Assembly (NCBI RefSeq): GCF_018847975.1
Contig: NZ_CP072597.1
Coordinates: 4,131,001-4,195,000 of the forward strand
Direction of reading: 5' to 3'
DNA from: Lysobacter sp. K5869
Lineage (GTDB): Bacteria; Pseudomonadota; Gammaproteobacteria; Xanthomonadales; Xanthomonadaceae
Length of the DNA: 64,000 nt
In this document: one piece after another, positions 32,484 through 40,939 of the stretch
Layout: each line of letters starts with the position of its first letter
How positions within the stretch are numbered: position 1 is the first letter of the stretch
The notes under the pieces: generated by a model
Seen by the model: the letters and a program-made list of their open reading frames with translations, nothing else
What the model was told of the DNA's origin: nothing
Databases searched by the model: none
Made by a program: the position numbers and the translations under genes

Positions 32484-35351
32484 CTACGACACCGCCAGCG
32501 CCGCCGCATCGGTCTCCGACGCGGCGCGCGGCGAGGATCGCCGCCGGCATTCCAGCAACAACGGCGACGCCAGATCGCAGTCGGGATGCATGCGGATCAA
32601 GCCGTGCACCGCGCCGGCCAAGCCGGTCATCAATCCCGGCGTGAACGCCTTGCGGGTGACGCCGCCGACGATGCCGTGCTCCTCGATGCCCGAAACCACC
32701 TCGGCGGTGGCCGCTTCGCGGTCGTTGGGAGAATGCTGCGGATCGAGCGCGGCGGCGCGCAGCAGCAGTTCCCACTGCGAGAAATCGCCGTGGCACAGCG
32801 TGTGGGTGAGGCCCCACTGCCCGCGCGTCAGCGCCGCCGCGCGGCGCAGGTCGCGCAGCGCGGCCGCATCGCCGCTGCGCGCGTACAGATCGGCCGCGGC
32901 CAAGCCGATGCCGACGCCGCCGTTGCACCAAGTCGGGAAGTTCACCGAATCGACCATGCGCGCATCGCGCCAGTTGCCGCTGGCCGGATCGAACAGCGAA
33001 TCCTGGAACGCGAACGCGGCATCGGCCAACGCGCTCCAGCGACGCCGTTCGTCCTCGCTGCCGGCTTGGGTCCGCGCCAGACGCGCCAGCGCCCAGCCCA
33101 TGCCGTAACCGCCGTGGCCGAAGCCGCCGATAGGCTCGGGGAATGCCGGCGACAGCCAGTACGCGCCGCGCTCGTCGCGCTGAGCGGTGGTTTCGAGCCG
33201 CCGCGCCGCGTCCGCGGCCAGCGCCAGCCAGCGCGGTTCGCCGCTGGCGCGGGCCAGTTCCAGCAGCGGCACGATCGCGCCGGCGCTGCCGCCGGTGATG
33301 TCGAGGAAGGGCTCTTCGGCGAAACCGATGCGTTCGAGCTGCTCCGCGCACGCGCGGGCGTCGTCGAGCAACTCGGGCCGGCCGAGCAGATCGTGCAGCG
33401 TCAGCCACGCCCAGATCCGGCTGCCGTCGCCGTTGAAGCCACCGACCACGGCCGAGGCTTCGACCCGGGTCTGCCGGCGCATCGCCAACAAGGCGCCTTC
33501 CAAGGCCGCGTCCACGCCGTCGACCGCGTCGGCGCGTCCGTGCCCGACTTCGTTCCGGTAACCGGCCAGCGACACCGCCACGCCGCCGAGTCCGAAGTAC
33601 GCATCGGCGCCGAGCGGCTGCACATGCCAGCCGTCGCCGCCGAAGCTCTCCGGCGAAATCCAGGTGACCGAGCCGTCGGCGGCGCGCACCGACAGCCGCA
33701 ACAGCCGCGCCATGGTGTCGGCGGCGAGCGCGCGCCGGCGCGCATCGAGCCGTTCGCTGTGGGGACGACGGGCGAAGTGCGAGCGGCTGTCGCGTTCGCT
33801 CGGCCCGTCGGTCTCGCTGTTGAGCTGGGTGACCACCAGCGAACTGCGCACGATCATTTCCTCCAGCTCGATCCGCATCTCGCGCCAATCGGCCAGGGTG
33901 TCGCCGATGCGCTGCGCGCTGAGCGGTTCGACGAACGCGGGAATGTCGCCGTAGCGCAGGTCGTCGATTTCCGCGGCGATCTGCTCGGGCGGGGGCGCCA
34001 CCGCCGACGGGCTGCGCGAGAACAGCGCGCGCGCGCGCTCGATCGCCTTGTCTTCCTCGTGCAGCGAAGCCGGATGCCACAGCATGCGCCCGACTTCGAC
34101 ATAGACCTGCGTCGGCCGGCGCACGTCGCGCGCCCGGCAGCCCTCGAATTCCGCCAGCAGCGGCGTCAGCGTCCCGGCCGCGTCGAGTCCGCGCAGATGC
34201 CGCGAAGCGTCGAGGAACCCGTCGCTGATCTGGTCCCAGTAGCGCGACACCTCGGGCTTGGCGCTGGGATGGTTCTGCGAGGCCGACAGCTCGGCTTCCA
34301 TCATCTTCACCCGCGCGTCGGTGGTGCCGTCGTCGACGATGACCGGCACCTGCAACTGCGGCTGCTCGCCCGGCAGCGAACCGGCCGCGGACAGATCCGC
34401 GCGGCCGAAGCCCAGCACCGGCGAGCGGAACGGCACGATGCCGGTGCGCAGCACCGAGTTTTGGATCCACTGCTGGGCCTGATCGTAAGCCGGGCCGTAC
34501 CGCGACGGCGCGGCCGGGCGGATCGGCGCGAACAGACTTTCGACGTCGACCACATACGGCACCGGGCCGCAGGCGACCAGATTTTCCAGATGGATGTCGG
34601 TGCCGCCGAGCAGGCGCAACACCGCCAGCCAATGGCCGAGACGGCGGTAGAAATCGCGCAGTTCCGCGTCGTTTTCGCAGTAGCGATGGTCGACGAACGC
34701 GGCCCAGCCGTAATCGCCGCGGTCCAGCACGGGCGGCACGCGGATGCGTTCGGCCTCGCCGAACAGCTTCGCCAAGAACCCGTCGAGCACCGCGTCGATG
34801 CGCAGCGAACGCGGCTTATACATCAGCTTTCCGCCCTCGAACGCGAGCCGGGCGACGGTTTGCCCGCCGTCGTGCAGATCGCCCTCGCCCAAGCCGATGC
34901 CGAGCAAACGGCCGAGCGAGCGGCCGGACCACTGCGACAATCGCGCGCGGTCCGCGGCGAGGCGGGCGACGAGGGAGTGGATCGCGGCGCTTTGCTGCTC
35001 CAGCGAACGCGTCAGGCGCGCGAGCAGCGGCGGATAGCGGCGATCCAGGTGCGCGGCGAACGCGTCGCCGCAAGCCGTGGCGACAAAATGGGCGAAGCGC
35101 TGCGCGTCGTCGTCGCCTTCGAGTTCGCCGCTGTGCTTGGCGGCGTGCAGTTCCAGCAACAGCACGCGGTTGAGCTTGAGCCGCGCGTTGGCGTACAGCG
35201 CTTGCGCGACGGTGGCGCGGATCAGTGCGGCTTCGTCGGCGTCCCAGCCGTGTCCGGCGGCGGCCAGCCGCGCGGCGAAGGCGTCGTTGGCGGCGGCGAT
35301 GCGGCGATCGATGATCGGGCCGAAGCCCTCGTCCATGCGGCTTGCGGTCAT
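32484..35351 (-). CDS. lanM: Class II lanthipeptide synthetase LanM
   Basis: A 955-residue bifunctional enzyme: an N-terminal kinase-like dehydratase that phosphorylates and eliminates Ser/Thr of the precursor (KLMYKPRSLRIDAV near 175-188; GTDIHLENLVACG near 250-262; VVDVESL near 267) and a C-terminal LanC-like cyclase that joins Cys to the dehydro residues. The cyclase zinc ligands are intact: Cys809 in WCNGGVG and Cys853-His854 in LCHGD; GFGHGGYGMG near 743 also matches. Length is normal. The precursor gene lies 94 bp upstream. No LanT, protease, or immunity gene is adjacent. ATG at 35351 is used; 35336 is an alternative. Confidence 0.95.
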   Translation of the reverse strand: MTASRMDEGFGPIIDRRIAAANDAFAARLAAAGHGWDADEAALIRATVAQALYANARLKLNRVLLLELHAAKHSGELEGDDDAQRFAHFVATACGDAFAAHLDRRYPPLLARLTRSLEQQSAAIHSLVARLAADRARLSQWSGRSLGRLLGIGLGEGDLHDGGQTVARLAFEGGKLMYKPRSLRIDAVLDGFLAKLFGEAERIRVPPVLDRGDYGWAAFVDHRYCENDAELRDFYRRLGHWLAVLRLLGGTDIHLENLVACGPVPYVVDVESLFAPIRPAAPSRYGPAYDQAQQWIQNSVLRTGIVPFRSPVLGFGRADLSAAGSLPGEQPQLQVPVIVDDGTTDARVKMMEAELSASQNHPSAKPEVSRYWDQISDGFLDASRHLRGLDAAGTLTPLLAEFEGCRARDVRRPTQVYVEVGRMLWHPASLHEEDKAIERARALFSRSPSAVAPPPEQIAAEIDDLRYGDIPAFVEPLSAQRIGDTLADWREMRIELEEMIVRSSLVVTQLNSETDGPSERDSRSHFARRPHSERLDARRRALAADTMARLLRLSVRAADGSVTWISPESFGGDGWHVQPLGADAYFGLGGVAVSLAGYRNEVGHGRADAVDGVDAALEGALLAMRRQTRVEASAVVGGFNGDGSRIWAWLTLHDLLGRPELLDDARACAEQLERIGFAEEPFLDITGGSAGAIVPLLELARASGEPRWLALAADAARRLETTAQRDERGAYWLSPAFPEPIGGFGHGGYGMGWALARLARTQAGSEDERRRWSALADAAFAFQDSLFDPASGNWRDARMVDSVNFPTWCNGGVGIGLAAADLYARSGDAAALRDLRRAAALTRGQWGLTHTLCHGDFSQWELLLRAAALDPQHSPNDREAATAEVVSGIEEHGIVGGVTRKAFTPGLMTGLAGAVHGLIRMHPDCDLASPLLLECRRRSSPRAASETDAAALAVS

Positions 35352-35445
35352 CCGTAGCGATCTCGGTGCGGGTTTTGGAACAGCGACGGCGATCGCGGCG
35401 GCCGACGCGCCCGCGAAGGGTCGCGCCGCCCGCCGCGGGGCCGCA

Positions 35446-35631
35446 TCAGATGCAGCAGACGCAACGGCCGCTAGGGCACGTGGATACCGAGGTCGAATGG
35501 GTGATGGGCGCCCTCATCGCGTCTTCGACGGCGTTTTCCCCTTCCAGGAACAGCGGCCCGGCCGGATTGTCGAAACCCGAGATGGTGTCGGCGCCGGTGA
35601 GCCAGCCCTTGATCAGATCGTTGTCTTGCAT
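35446..35631 (-). CDS. lanA: Lanthipeptide precursor (LanA), mersacidin/lichenicidin-type leader
   Basis: A 61-residue precursor with an acidic leader containing the NPAG motif (residues 22-25, FDNPAGPLFLEGENAVEDAM), typical of mersacidin/lichenicidin-type leaders. The C-terminal part carries six Ser/Thr in THSTSVST and one more Ser, then four Cys in CPSGRCVCCI at the very end. GGGAGG (35639-35645 region) precedes the ATG with good spacing. There is no Gly-Gly cleavage site before the core; the core probably begins after DAMRA. Up to four thioether rings are possible. Confidence 0.92.
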   Translation of the reverse strand: MQDNDLIKGWLTGADTISGFDNPAGPLFLEGENAVEDAMRAPITHSTSVSTCPSGRCVCCI

Positions 35632-36264
35632 TGCAATTCCTCCCTGAGTACTGGATGTCGCCCGGCGATCGGCCGTCCTTTGCTTCGAAATCGCGGCGAA
35701 CCGGGCATCGATTGCATAGCGTGTGGTCGTCGGCCGCGGACGGATCCGCAACGGCGATGCATCGCCGGACGAGCCACCGCCGCACTCTAGGCAAGCGGTC
35801 GAGGGGCTGTCAAATCGCGCGCGCCGGCCGGCGAAAACACGGTGTTTGCGCGCCGATGTTTGGTTCGCGGGCTTTATTCCCTGCGTTTTCCCGGTTCATT
35901 CTCGTTCGTTCCCGTGCGGATCGAGGCGCCCGACGCGGCCTCGCCGCCGCGTTCGCGCGACACGAGGTTCCGCATCCGGCGACGGCGTATCGGCCGCGCG
36001 GCGCCGTTGCGCGTCGGCCGTTTCGATGCAGATGGGCGGCGCATCGCCTTCGATGCGACGGGCGATGATGTGCCACGCGGCAAGGTTCCTCGTGCCTGCG
36101 GCGCACGCGCCGCATCGGCGCGAATCCGAATTCCGCCATCTGTGCCGGGCCGCATGGCCGGCGCGGCGCCGGCGGCGATATGCTGGCCCCACCGGCCGCG
36201 CCGCGCTCGCGCATCGAGCGCCCTCGCCCGCCGCGCGCCCACGAACCGCTTGGAGCTCCGCCCG
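35632..36264. other. Intergenic region (633 bp) between lanA and a divergent thioesterase gene
   Basis: No gene is supported. It must hold the lanA promoter and that of the thioesterase. A perfect palindrome AAACAC-G-GTGTTT lies at 35835-35847, about 200 bp upstream of lanA, and is a possible operator. No consensus promoter was found for lanA. Confidence 0.45.
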
Positions 36265-37041
36265 ATGCCATCGTTCGCCGAACTGATCGAAGGATTCGAC
36301 CCGGCCGCCGAAATTCTGCCGCCGGCGCATTGGTTCCAGGGCCGCACCGTCTACGGCGGGCTGACCGCGGCGCTGGCGCTGCAGGCGGCGATCCGCGCAG
36401 CGCCCGCCGGCGCGCCGCCGTTGCGCGCCGCGCAGGTCGCCTTCGTCGGCCCGGCGTCCGGCGCGCTGCGGTTCCAGCCGCGGGTGTTGCGCGAAGGCAA
36501 ATCCTCGCTGTCGGTGGACGTCGAGGCCAGCAGCGACGGCGAACCCGCACTGCGCGCGCTGTTCGTGTTCGCCGCGGCGCGCGCCAGCCGCATCGCCCAC
36601 GATTTCTCGCAACGCCCGCCAGCGCCGCCCGCCGCCGACTGTCCGCGCCTGCCGACGCACGAACTGGCGCCGCGCTTTCTCGGCAACTTCGATGTGCGCA
36701 TGGCCGGCGGCTCGGCGCCGGCGTCGGGCGCGGCGAATCCGGAATTCATCGCCTGGGTGCGCCACCTGGACGACAACGGCGTCGCGCCGGCGGTCGCCCT
36801 GGTCGCCCTCGCCGACGCGCTGCCGCCCGCGGCCTTGGCCAGCTTCACCGAAATGGCGCCGGTCAGCTCGATCGCGTGGAGCTTCGAGTTGTTCGATCCG
36901 CCCGCCGGCCGCGGCTGGTTCCTGCTGCGCTCTTTCAGCCAGCACGCCGCGCACGGGTATTCGGTGCAGGACATGGAGATCTGGGACGAATCGGGGCGGC
37001 GCGTGCTGGCGGGCCGGCAATCGGTGGCGCTGTACCAATGA
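36265..37041 (+). CDS. Double-hotdog acyl-CoA thioesterase family protein
   Basis: A 258-residue protein with two hotdog halves as in TesB-like/4HBT_3 thioesterases: HWFQGRTVYGGLTAALALQA near 24-43 in the first half and WSFELFDPPAGRGWFLLRSF followed by SVQDMEIWDESGRRVLAGRQ in the second. It should hydrolyse acyl-CoA thioesters in the cytosol. GGAG precedes the ATG. Apparently monocistronic. Confidence 0.82.
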   Translation: MPSFAELIEGFDPAAEILPPAHWFQGRTVYGGLTAALALQAAIRAAPAGAPPLRAAQVAFVGPASGALRFQPRVLREGKSSLSVDVEASSDGEPALRALFVFAAARASRIAHDFSQRPPAPPAADCPRLPTHELAPRFLGNFDVRMAGGSAPASGAANPEFIAWVRHLDDNGVAPAVALVALADALPPAALASFTEMAPVSSIAWSFELFDPPAGRGWFLLRSFSQHAAHGYSVQDMEIWDESGRRVLAGRQSVALYQ

Positions 37042-37078
37042 CGCCGCGCCGCGGCAGCGACGCGGCGAGTTCCGCGCC

Positions 37079-37117
37079 GAAAACAAAGCAGCCGCCCGGA
37101 ACGTCCGGGCGGCTGCG
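37079..37117 (-). terminator. Rho-independent terminator of the small secreted-peptide gene
   Basis: A perfect 13-bp stem (37089-37101 with 37105-37117) with an ACG loop; reading the minus strand, the stem is followed by TTTGTTTT. It lies 24 bp after the stop of the gene at 37142-37354. Confidence 0.85.
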
Positions 37118-37141
37118 TCGGTGGCGATGCGAATGCGCGGC

Positions 37142-37354
37142 TTACATGACGCAGCCGGCGACCACCTTGTACTTCTTGGTCACATCGCCGTAGCCCGGGT
37201 CGCCGCAGCTGGCGGGCTGGCGCACGCCGACCACGTCGCCGGCGTCGTTGTAGTAGATGGTCGAGCAGAAGCAACCCTGCGATTGAGTGGCGGCGCCGGT
37301 GCTGGCGGATGCGGCCAGCAGGACGCCCAACGCGATCAGCTTGATGCGGTGCAT
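37142..37354 (-). CDS. Small secreted Cys-rich peptide (DUF6289-like)
   Basis: A 70-residue peptide with signal sequence (MHRIKLIALGVLLAASASTGA) and a mature part of about 49 residues with four Cys (CFC near 28-30, ASCGD near 50, AGCVM at the end). The Y-Y-x-D-A-G-x-V-x-G and SCG patterns recall DUF6289 proteins of Lysobacter and relatives. AAGGAG precedes the ATG. A strong terminator follows, so it is monocistronic. Function unknown; disulfide-rich secreted peptides may be structural, signalling or toxic. Confidence 0.8.
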   Translation of the reverse strand: MHRIKLIALGVLLAASASTGAATQSQGCFCSTIYYNDAGDVVGVRQPASCGDPGYGDVTKKYKVVAGCVM

Positions 37355-37704
37355 CGAACTCTCCTTCGACATGTGCGCGGCGCTAATGCCGCCGGCGCAC
37401 GATACAACGCGGCCATCGCAGCGCATGAAACATCGCCGCGCACGAAAATGTCACGAGCTTGCGATAGCGCGCAGCGCGGCGAAGATGAACTGTGAGCGGG
37501 ATCGTAATTGCGCCGACGCGGCGGAGATCGCCGAGGCGGGCGCATGCGTTCGCGATCCGCGCCGTCCGGCCGCCGAGGGCACCGCGCACGCGGCCCTGGG
37601 ATGGACGGCGGGTCGGGCCGCCGGCCGATCGCGGCGTATAGTTCCTCCGCCGAACGCCGGGCCGCGCTTGCCCGCCGCGCATCCTCGCCCCACGAGAACC
37701 GCTC
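37355..37704. other. Intergenic region (350 bp) with divergent control regions
   Basis: Separates the divergent peptide and NIPSNAP genes. No gene or clear promoter/hairpin is supported. Confidence 0.4.
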
Positions 37705-38064
37705 ATGACCGACCGCGCCGCCCGACTCGTCGAAGTCCGCACTTACAAGCTCAAACCCGGCCATGGCGAGCGTTTCGTCGCGGCAATGGCGGCCGCGCTG
37801 CCGATGGTGCGCGCCAGCGGCATGGACGTGGTCGCGTTCGGCCGCAGCGATCACGAGCACGAGAGCTTCCACCTGATCCGCGCCTACGCCGACCGCGACG
37901 AATTGACCGCGCAGCAGGACGCGTTCTACGGCTCCGACGCGTGGAAGCTCGGGCCGCGGCAAGCCTTGATCGATTGCCTGGACGACTACCTCAACACGCT
38001 GTTGTGGCTGACGCCGGACAGCATCGAAGACCTGCGTTCCCGCAACGGCCTCAAACGGATCTAG
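37705..38064 (+). CDS. NIPSNAP-family protein
   Basis: A 119-residue ferredoxin-like alpha/beta protein: VEVRTYKLKPGHGERFVAAM at 9-28 is the typical NIPSNAP opening (R-x-Y-x-L-K-P-G), followed by FHLIRAYADRDELTAQQDAF. Cytosolic, function unknown. Monocistronic; a second, diverged NIPSNAP gene lies at 63629-63934. Confidence 0.85.
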   Translation: MTDRAARLVEVRTYKLKPGHGERFVAAMAAALPMVRASGMDVVAFGRSDHEHESFHLIRAYADRDELTAQQDAFYGSDAWKLGPRQALIDCLDDYLNTLLWLTPDSIEDLRSRNGLKRI

Positions 38065-38144
38065 CCCGCTTTGCCGCGCTCGCCGGCCAAACGCGCCCCG
38101 CTCAGCCGCCCGAGGCGCGCGCCATCGCGTCTTCGTGCGGCGAT

Positions 38145-38184
38145 AAAAAAAAATGGCGCCGGAGCATGAAGCTCCGACGCCATT
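38145..38184 (-). terminator. Rho-independent terminator of the effector/immunity operon
   Basis: AATGGCG-C-CGGAGC pairs with GCTCCG-A-CGCCATT (one mismatch) around ATGAA; on the minus strand the stem is followed by nine T residues (38153-38145). It lies 33 bp after the stop of the effector gene. Confidence 0.9.
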
Positions 38185-38217
38185 CTTCGTCACGCGCCTC
38201 GCGGCGCCTGCGCACGA

Positions 38218-39177
38218 TCAACTCAGCTTGAGCGCTCCATGGCTGGGCGCGCTTTGCCCGCCCTGGCCGCCTTGCGTCATCGTCTGCTGCTGTTCTTGCT
38301 GCGGCTGACGCTGTTCCTGCTGTTGCTGCTGGCCCAAGGCCTCGAGCTTGTGCAGATTGTCCGCCAGCGGCTGCTTCGCCGCTTCGGTCTTATCGACCGG
38401 AGCGTATTTGATGTCGCCTTCGTTGCCCGGGTTCTTCCACACCGCGAACACGTTGTTGTTGGTCTGGCTCGGCGCCACGTCCTGGATCTCCGGCAGCTTG
38501 GCCTGCCGCGCTTGCACCGCCAGCGCCCCGGCGATGCGCTCCTTGTCCTGCTGGTTGTCGTACACGCCCGCGTCCGGGCCGAGCTTGTCCAAGCCGGCGA
38601 GCGCCTGCTGGAACATCGGGTCGCCGCGCAACTGGCCTTCGCGCTGCGGATCGGGCTTGGCGTCGCTGGTGCTGAAGGTGCGGCCGGAATTGCCCAGGCC
38701 CGGCTCGCTCGGCTTGATCGATTCGTCCAGCGCGCGGCCCGAGGCCGGCGCCCAATGGCCGAAGAAACCGTCCTGGCTGGGCTCCTTGAGCTTGGCGTCG
38801 CGCAGCACGCTGTCGGCCAGGGTGTTGGAGTTCTGCACCTGCGGGTCGTAGGGATATTTGTCGCTCTTGCTCTGCGCGTCGGCGACCATCTTGTCCCAGG
38901 TCTTGGACAGGTCCGCGCCGGTGGCGATCTCCTCGCGGTACTGCTTCTGGCCCTTGGCGTTGAGGTTGTCGGGATGGTCGGGATTGGTGCTGTCGTAGGG
39001 CAGATTGCTCTCCACGTGCATCCGCCCGTACGGCAAGCCCGGCTTTTCCTCGCCGGTCCAACCGCTGATGGTGTGCTGCTCGCCGTTCTTGTCGGTGTAG
39101 AGCAGGAACTTGTGGTGGTAGTCCTTGCCCGCCACCGAGCCGATGTTGCGGTAGCCGACTTCGATTTTCTCGTCCAT
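38218..39177 (-). CDS. T4SS antibacterial effector (X-Tfe) with XVIPCD
   Basis: A 319-residue protein without signal peptide. The C-terminal part (about 186-300) is a clear XVIPCD: DPMFQQALAGLDKLGPDAGV, a KERIAGALAVQARQ helix, NNNVFAVWKNPG strand and KYAPVD, then a Gln-rich tail (283-298). This module is recognised by VirD4 of the Xanthomonadales killing T4SS. The N-terminal ~150 residues contain HHKFLLYTDKNG (His21-22) and VQNSNT (116-119), which recalls permuted papain-like/NlpC-type hydrolase folds, so peptidoglycan or peptide cleavage is possible; Cys is absent. The upstream lipoprotein gene, 15 bp away, is the expected immunity gene. Confidence 0.88.
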   Translation of the reverse strand: MDEKIEVGYRNIGSVAGKDYHHKFLLYTDKNGEQHTISGWTGEEKPGLPYGRMHVESNLPYDSTNPDHPDNLNAKGQKQYREEIATGADLSKTWDKMVADAQSKSDKYPYDPQVQNSNTLADSVLRDAKLKEPSQDGFFGHWAPASGRALDESIKPSEPGLGNSGRTFSTSDAKPDPQREGQLRGDPMFQQALAGLDKLGPDAGVYDNQQDKERIAGALAVQARQAKLPEIQDVAPSQTNNNVFAVWKNPGNEGDIKYAPVDKTEAAKQPLADNLHKLEALGQQQQQEQRQPQQEQQQTMTQGGQGGQSAPSHGALKLS

Positions 39178-39192
39178 GCGCGGCCCGCTCCC

Positions 39193-39654
39193 TTACTGAT
39201 TCTTGAGGTGGACGGCGGCGACCTTGGCGAGCTTGCCGGCGGCGTCGAAGGAGAAGGTCATCACCACCGAACGCGCGTCGGGGTCGAGCATGGCCTGGCC
39301 CTTGTTGTCGCGCACGATCAGCGTGGCGGCCTGCTCCTCGACGATCTTGGAACTGGCCGAGCCCGCGAACAGCCCCGACACCGCGGCCTTATCGGTGCCC
39401 AGCGGAATGTGCTTGAGCACGATCTCGCTCACGTCGAGCTGTTCGAAGCGAACCGGCTTTCGAGACGAATAGATTTCTTCCAGCATCTGCGCAACTCCTG
39501 TTTTCATAGTTTCATCCCGGGTCGACCCCTTAGTTTGCCCGCCCGCCGTCGCGCACGACGAGAGCGGCGACGCGAACGCGACGACGACGGCGCAGGCCGT
39601 CGCGACGGCGCGCAAGCGCGTCTTGAATGGCGTCTTCGATCCGATCCCTGACAT
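39193..39654 (-). CDS. Immunity lipoprotein candidate (X-Tfi) for the adjacent effector
   Basis: A 153-residue predicted lipoprotein: positive N-terminus, hydrophobic core AVATACAVVVAFASP and lipobox LSSC with Cys34. The mature part contains helix and strand segments (AQMLEEIYSSRKPVRFEQLD ... VVMTFSFDAAGKLAKVAAVH). Immunity proteins of T4SS effectors that attack the envelope are typically periplasmic lipoproteins encoded directly beside the effector, exactly as here (15 bp gap, same strand, shared terminator). Specific binding is inferred from context only. Confidence 0.72.
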   Translation of the reverse strand: MSGIGSKTPFKTRLRAVATACAVVVAFASPLSSCATAGGQTKGSTRDETMKTGVAQMLEEIYSSRKPVRFEQLDVSEIVLKHIPLGTDKAAVSGLFAGSASSKIVEEQAATLIVRDNKGQAMLDPDARSVVMTFSFDAAGKLAKVAAVHLKNQ

Positions 39655-39792
39655 TTCGATCTCCTGCCGCGGTGGCGGCCGATGGGCGAACGCCGCCGCG
39701 CGAGGCGGCGGACGCAGCGCACAGTGTGGCCGCTGCGCAGCGCCCGGTGTGTGCGGGCGATGCGCGGCGCGGCCGCGCGTTCAGCCGCCGTC

Positions 39793-40764
39793 TCAGCGGT
39801 CGGGCACCCACGCGAAGTTCTCGCCTTCGGCCTGGATCCGGCCCAGGCCCGGGAACGGGAAGTGCACGGCGTACACGTGCAGGTTCTCGGCGGCGGCGCG
39901 CTTGAGCAAGGCACGGCGGCTGGCCTGGGCCTTGGGCGCGTCGCCGTCGTACTGGATGGTCCAGTCCGGGCGCTGCACCGAGACGATGTAGTGATGCGCC
40001 GAATCGCCGATATACAGCAAGCGCTCGTCGCCCGAAGCGATCTGGTACGCGCTGTGGCCCGGAGTGTGGCCGTCGACCGCGACCGCGGCGACCACGCCCG
40101 GCACGAGTTCGGCGTTGGGCTGGAAGGTCTGCACCTTCGGCGCGATCGCGGCAACCAGCTTGGCGGCGCCGGCATCGGCCTTGAGCGACGCCCATTCGGC
40201 TTCGCTCAGATGCACGGTCGCGTTCGGAAACGCCAGCGCGCCCTCGTGGGTCAGCAAGCCGCCGACGTGATCGGGATGGCCGTGGGAAATGAAGATGTCG
40301 GTGACCTGCCCCGGCTCGGTGCCGGCGGCGCGCAGCGAGGCCGGCAGGCGGCCGGCGCGGGCGAAGGACGCGTCGGCCGCGCCGGTGTCGAACAGCAGCG
40401 TGCGCTCGCCCGCGCGCACCAGCAGCGGCTGGATGCTCAGGTGCAGCACGTCGGTGGGCTGGCCGGCGGCGCTCAGCAGCGCGGCGACATCGGCCGGCGG
40501 ATGGCCGACGCCGAAGGTCTTGCCGTCGTTGGGCGCGTCGATGTCGCCGTCCTTGAGCGCGAAGGCTTCGAGCTGGCCGATGCGGAACGCGAACACATCG
40601 GCGTTCTGCACCGGCTTGGCGTCGGCGGGCTTGGCCTCGGCCGGCGCCGCGGCGGGCGCGGCGGCGGCGGGTTGTTCGGCGGCGGGCTGCGGACGCGAAC
40701 AGGCCGACACGGCCGCGCCGGCGAGCACGGCGGCGATCAACACGGAAAGCGAATGACGGGGCAT
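39793..40764 (-). CDS. MBL-fold hydrolase lipoprotein
   Basis: A 323-residue predicted lipoprotein: signal MPRHSLSVLIAAVLAGAAVS with lipobox VSAC (Cys22), an Ala/Pro-rich linker to about 55, then a metallo-beta-lactamase fold with HxHxDH motif SHGHPDHVGG and later His in GHTPGHSAY. Resembles MBL hydrolases of the AHL-lactonase/organophosphatase-like group (LLFDTGA, GDSAHH). Envelope-located; substrate unknown. ATG at 40764 chosen for the signal peptide. The preceding minus-strand gene (esterase) is 175 bp away. Confidence 0.8.
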   Translation of the reverse strand: MPRHSLSVLIAAVLAGAAVSACSRPQPAAEQPAAAAPAAAPAEAKPADAKPVQNADVFAFRIGQLEAFALKDGDIDAPNDGKTFGVGHPPADVAALLSAAGQPTDVLHLSIQPLLVRAGERTLLFDTGAADASFARAGRLPASLRAAGTEPGQVTDIFISHGHPDHVGGLLTHEGALAFPNATVHLSEAEWASLKADAGAAKLVAAIAPKVQTFQPNAELVPGVVAAVAVDGHTPGHSAYQIASGDERLLYIGDSAHHYIVSVQRPDWTIQYDGDAPKAQASRRALLKRAAAENLHVYAVHFPFPGLGRIQAEGENFAWVPDR

Positions 40765-40939
40765 GGGGGAGGTTCCGGTAAGAAGGCCGATGCGCGGCCG
40801 AAAGGCAGGCGCGGACAGCCGGCCTGCGAACCGGGCGAGCTTATGCCCGCGGCCTTGCGGCAACAAGCGCCCGCGCGCCGTCACCGCGGCGCATGCTGCG
40901 TTCCATTCGCGGCGCTTCGACGACCAAACCGATGCGTTT

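Noticed and set aside
32586..35357. 923-codon plus-strand ORF opposite lanM
   Set aside because: Antisense shadow; lanM on the minus strand has full catalytic motifs and its precursor gene upstream.
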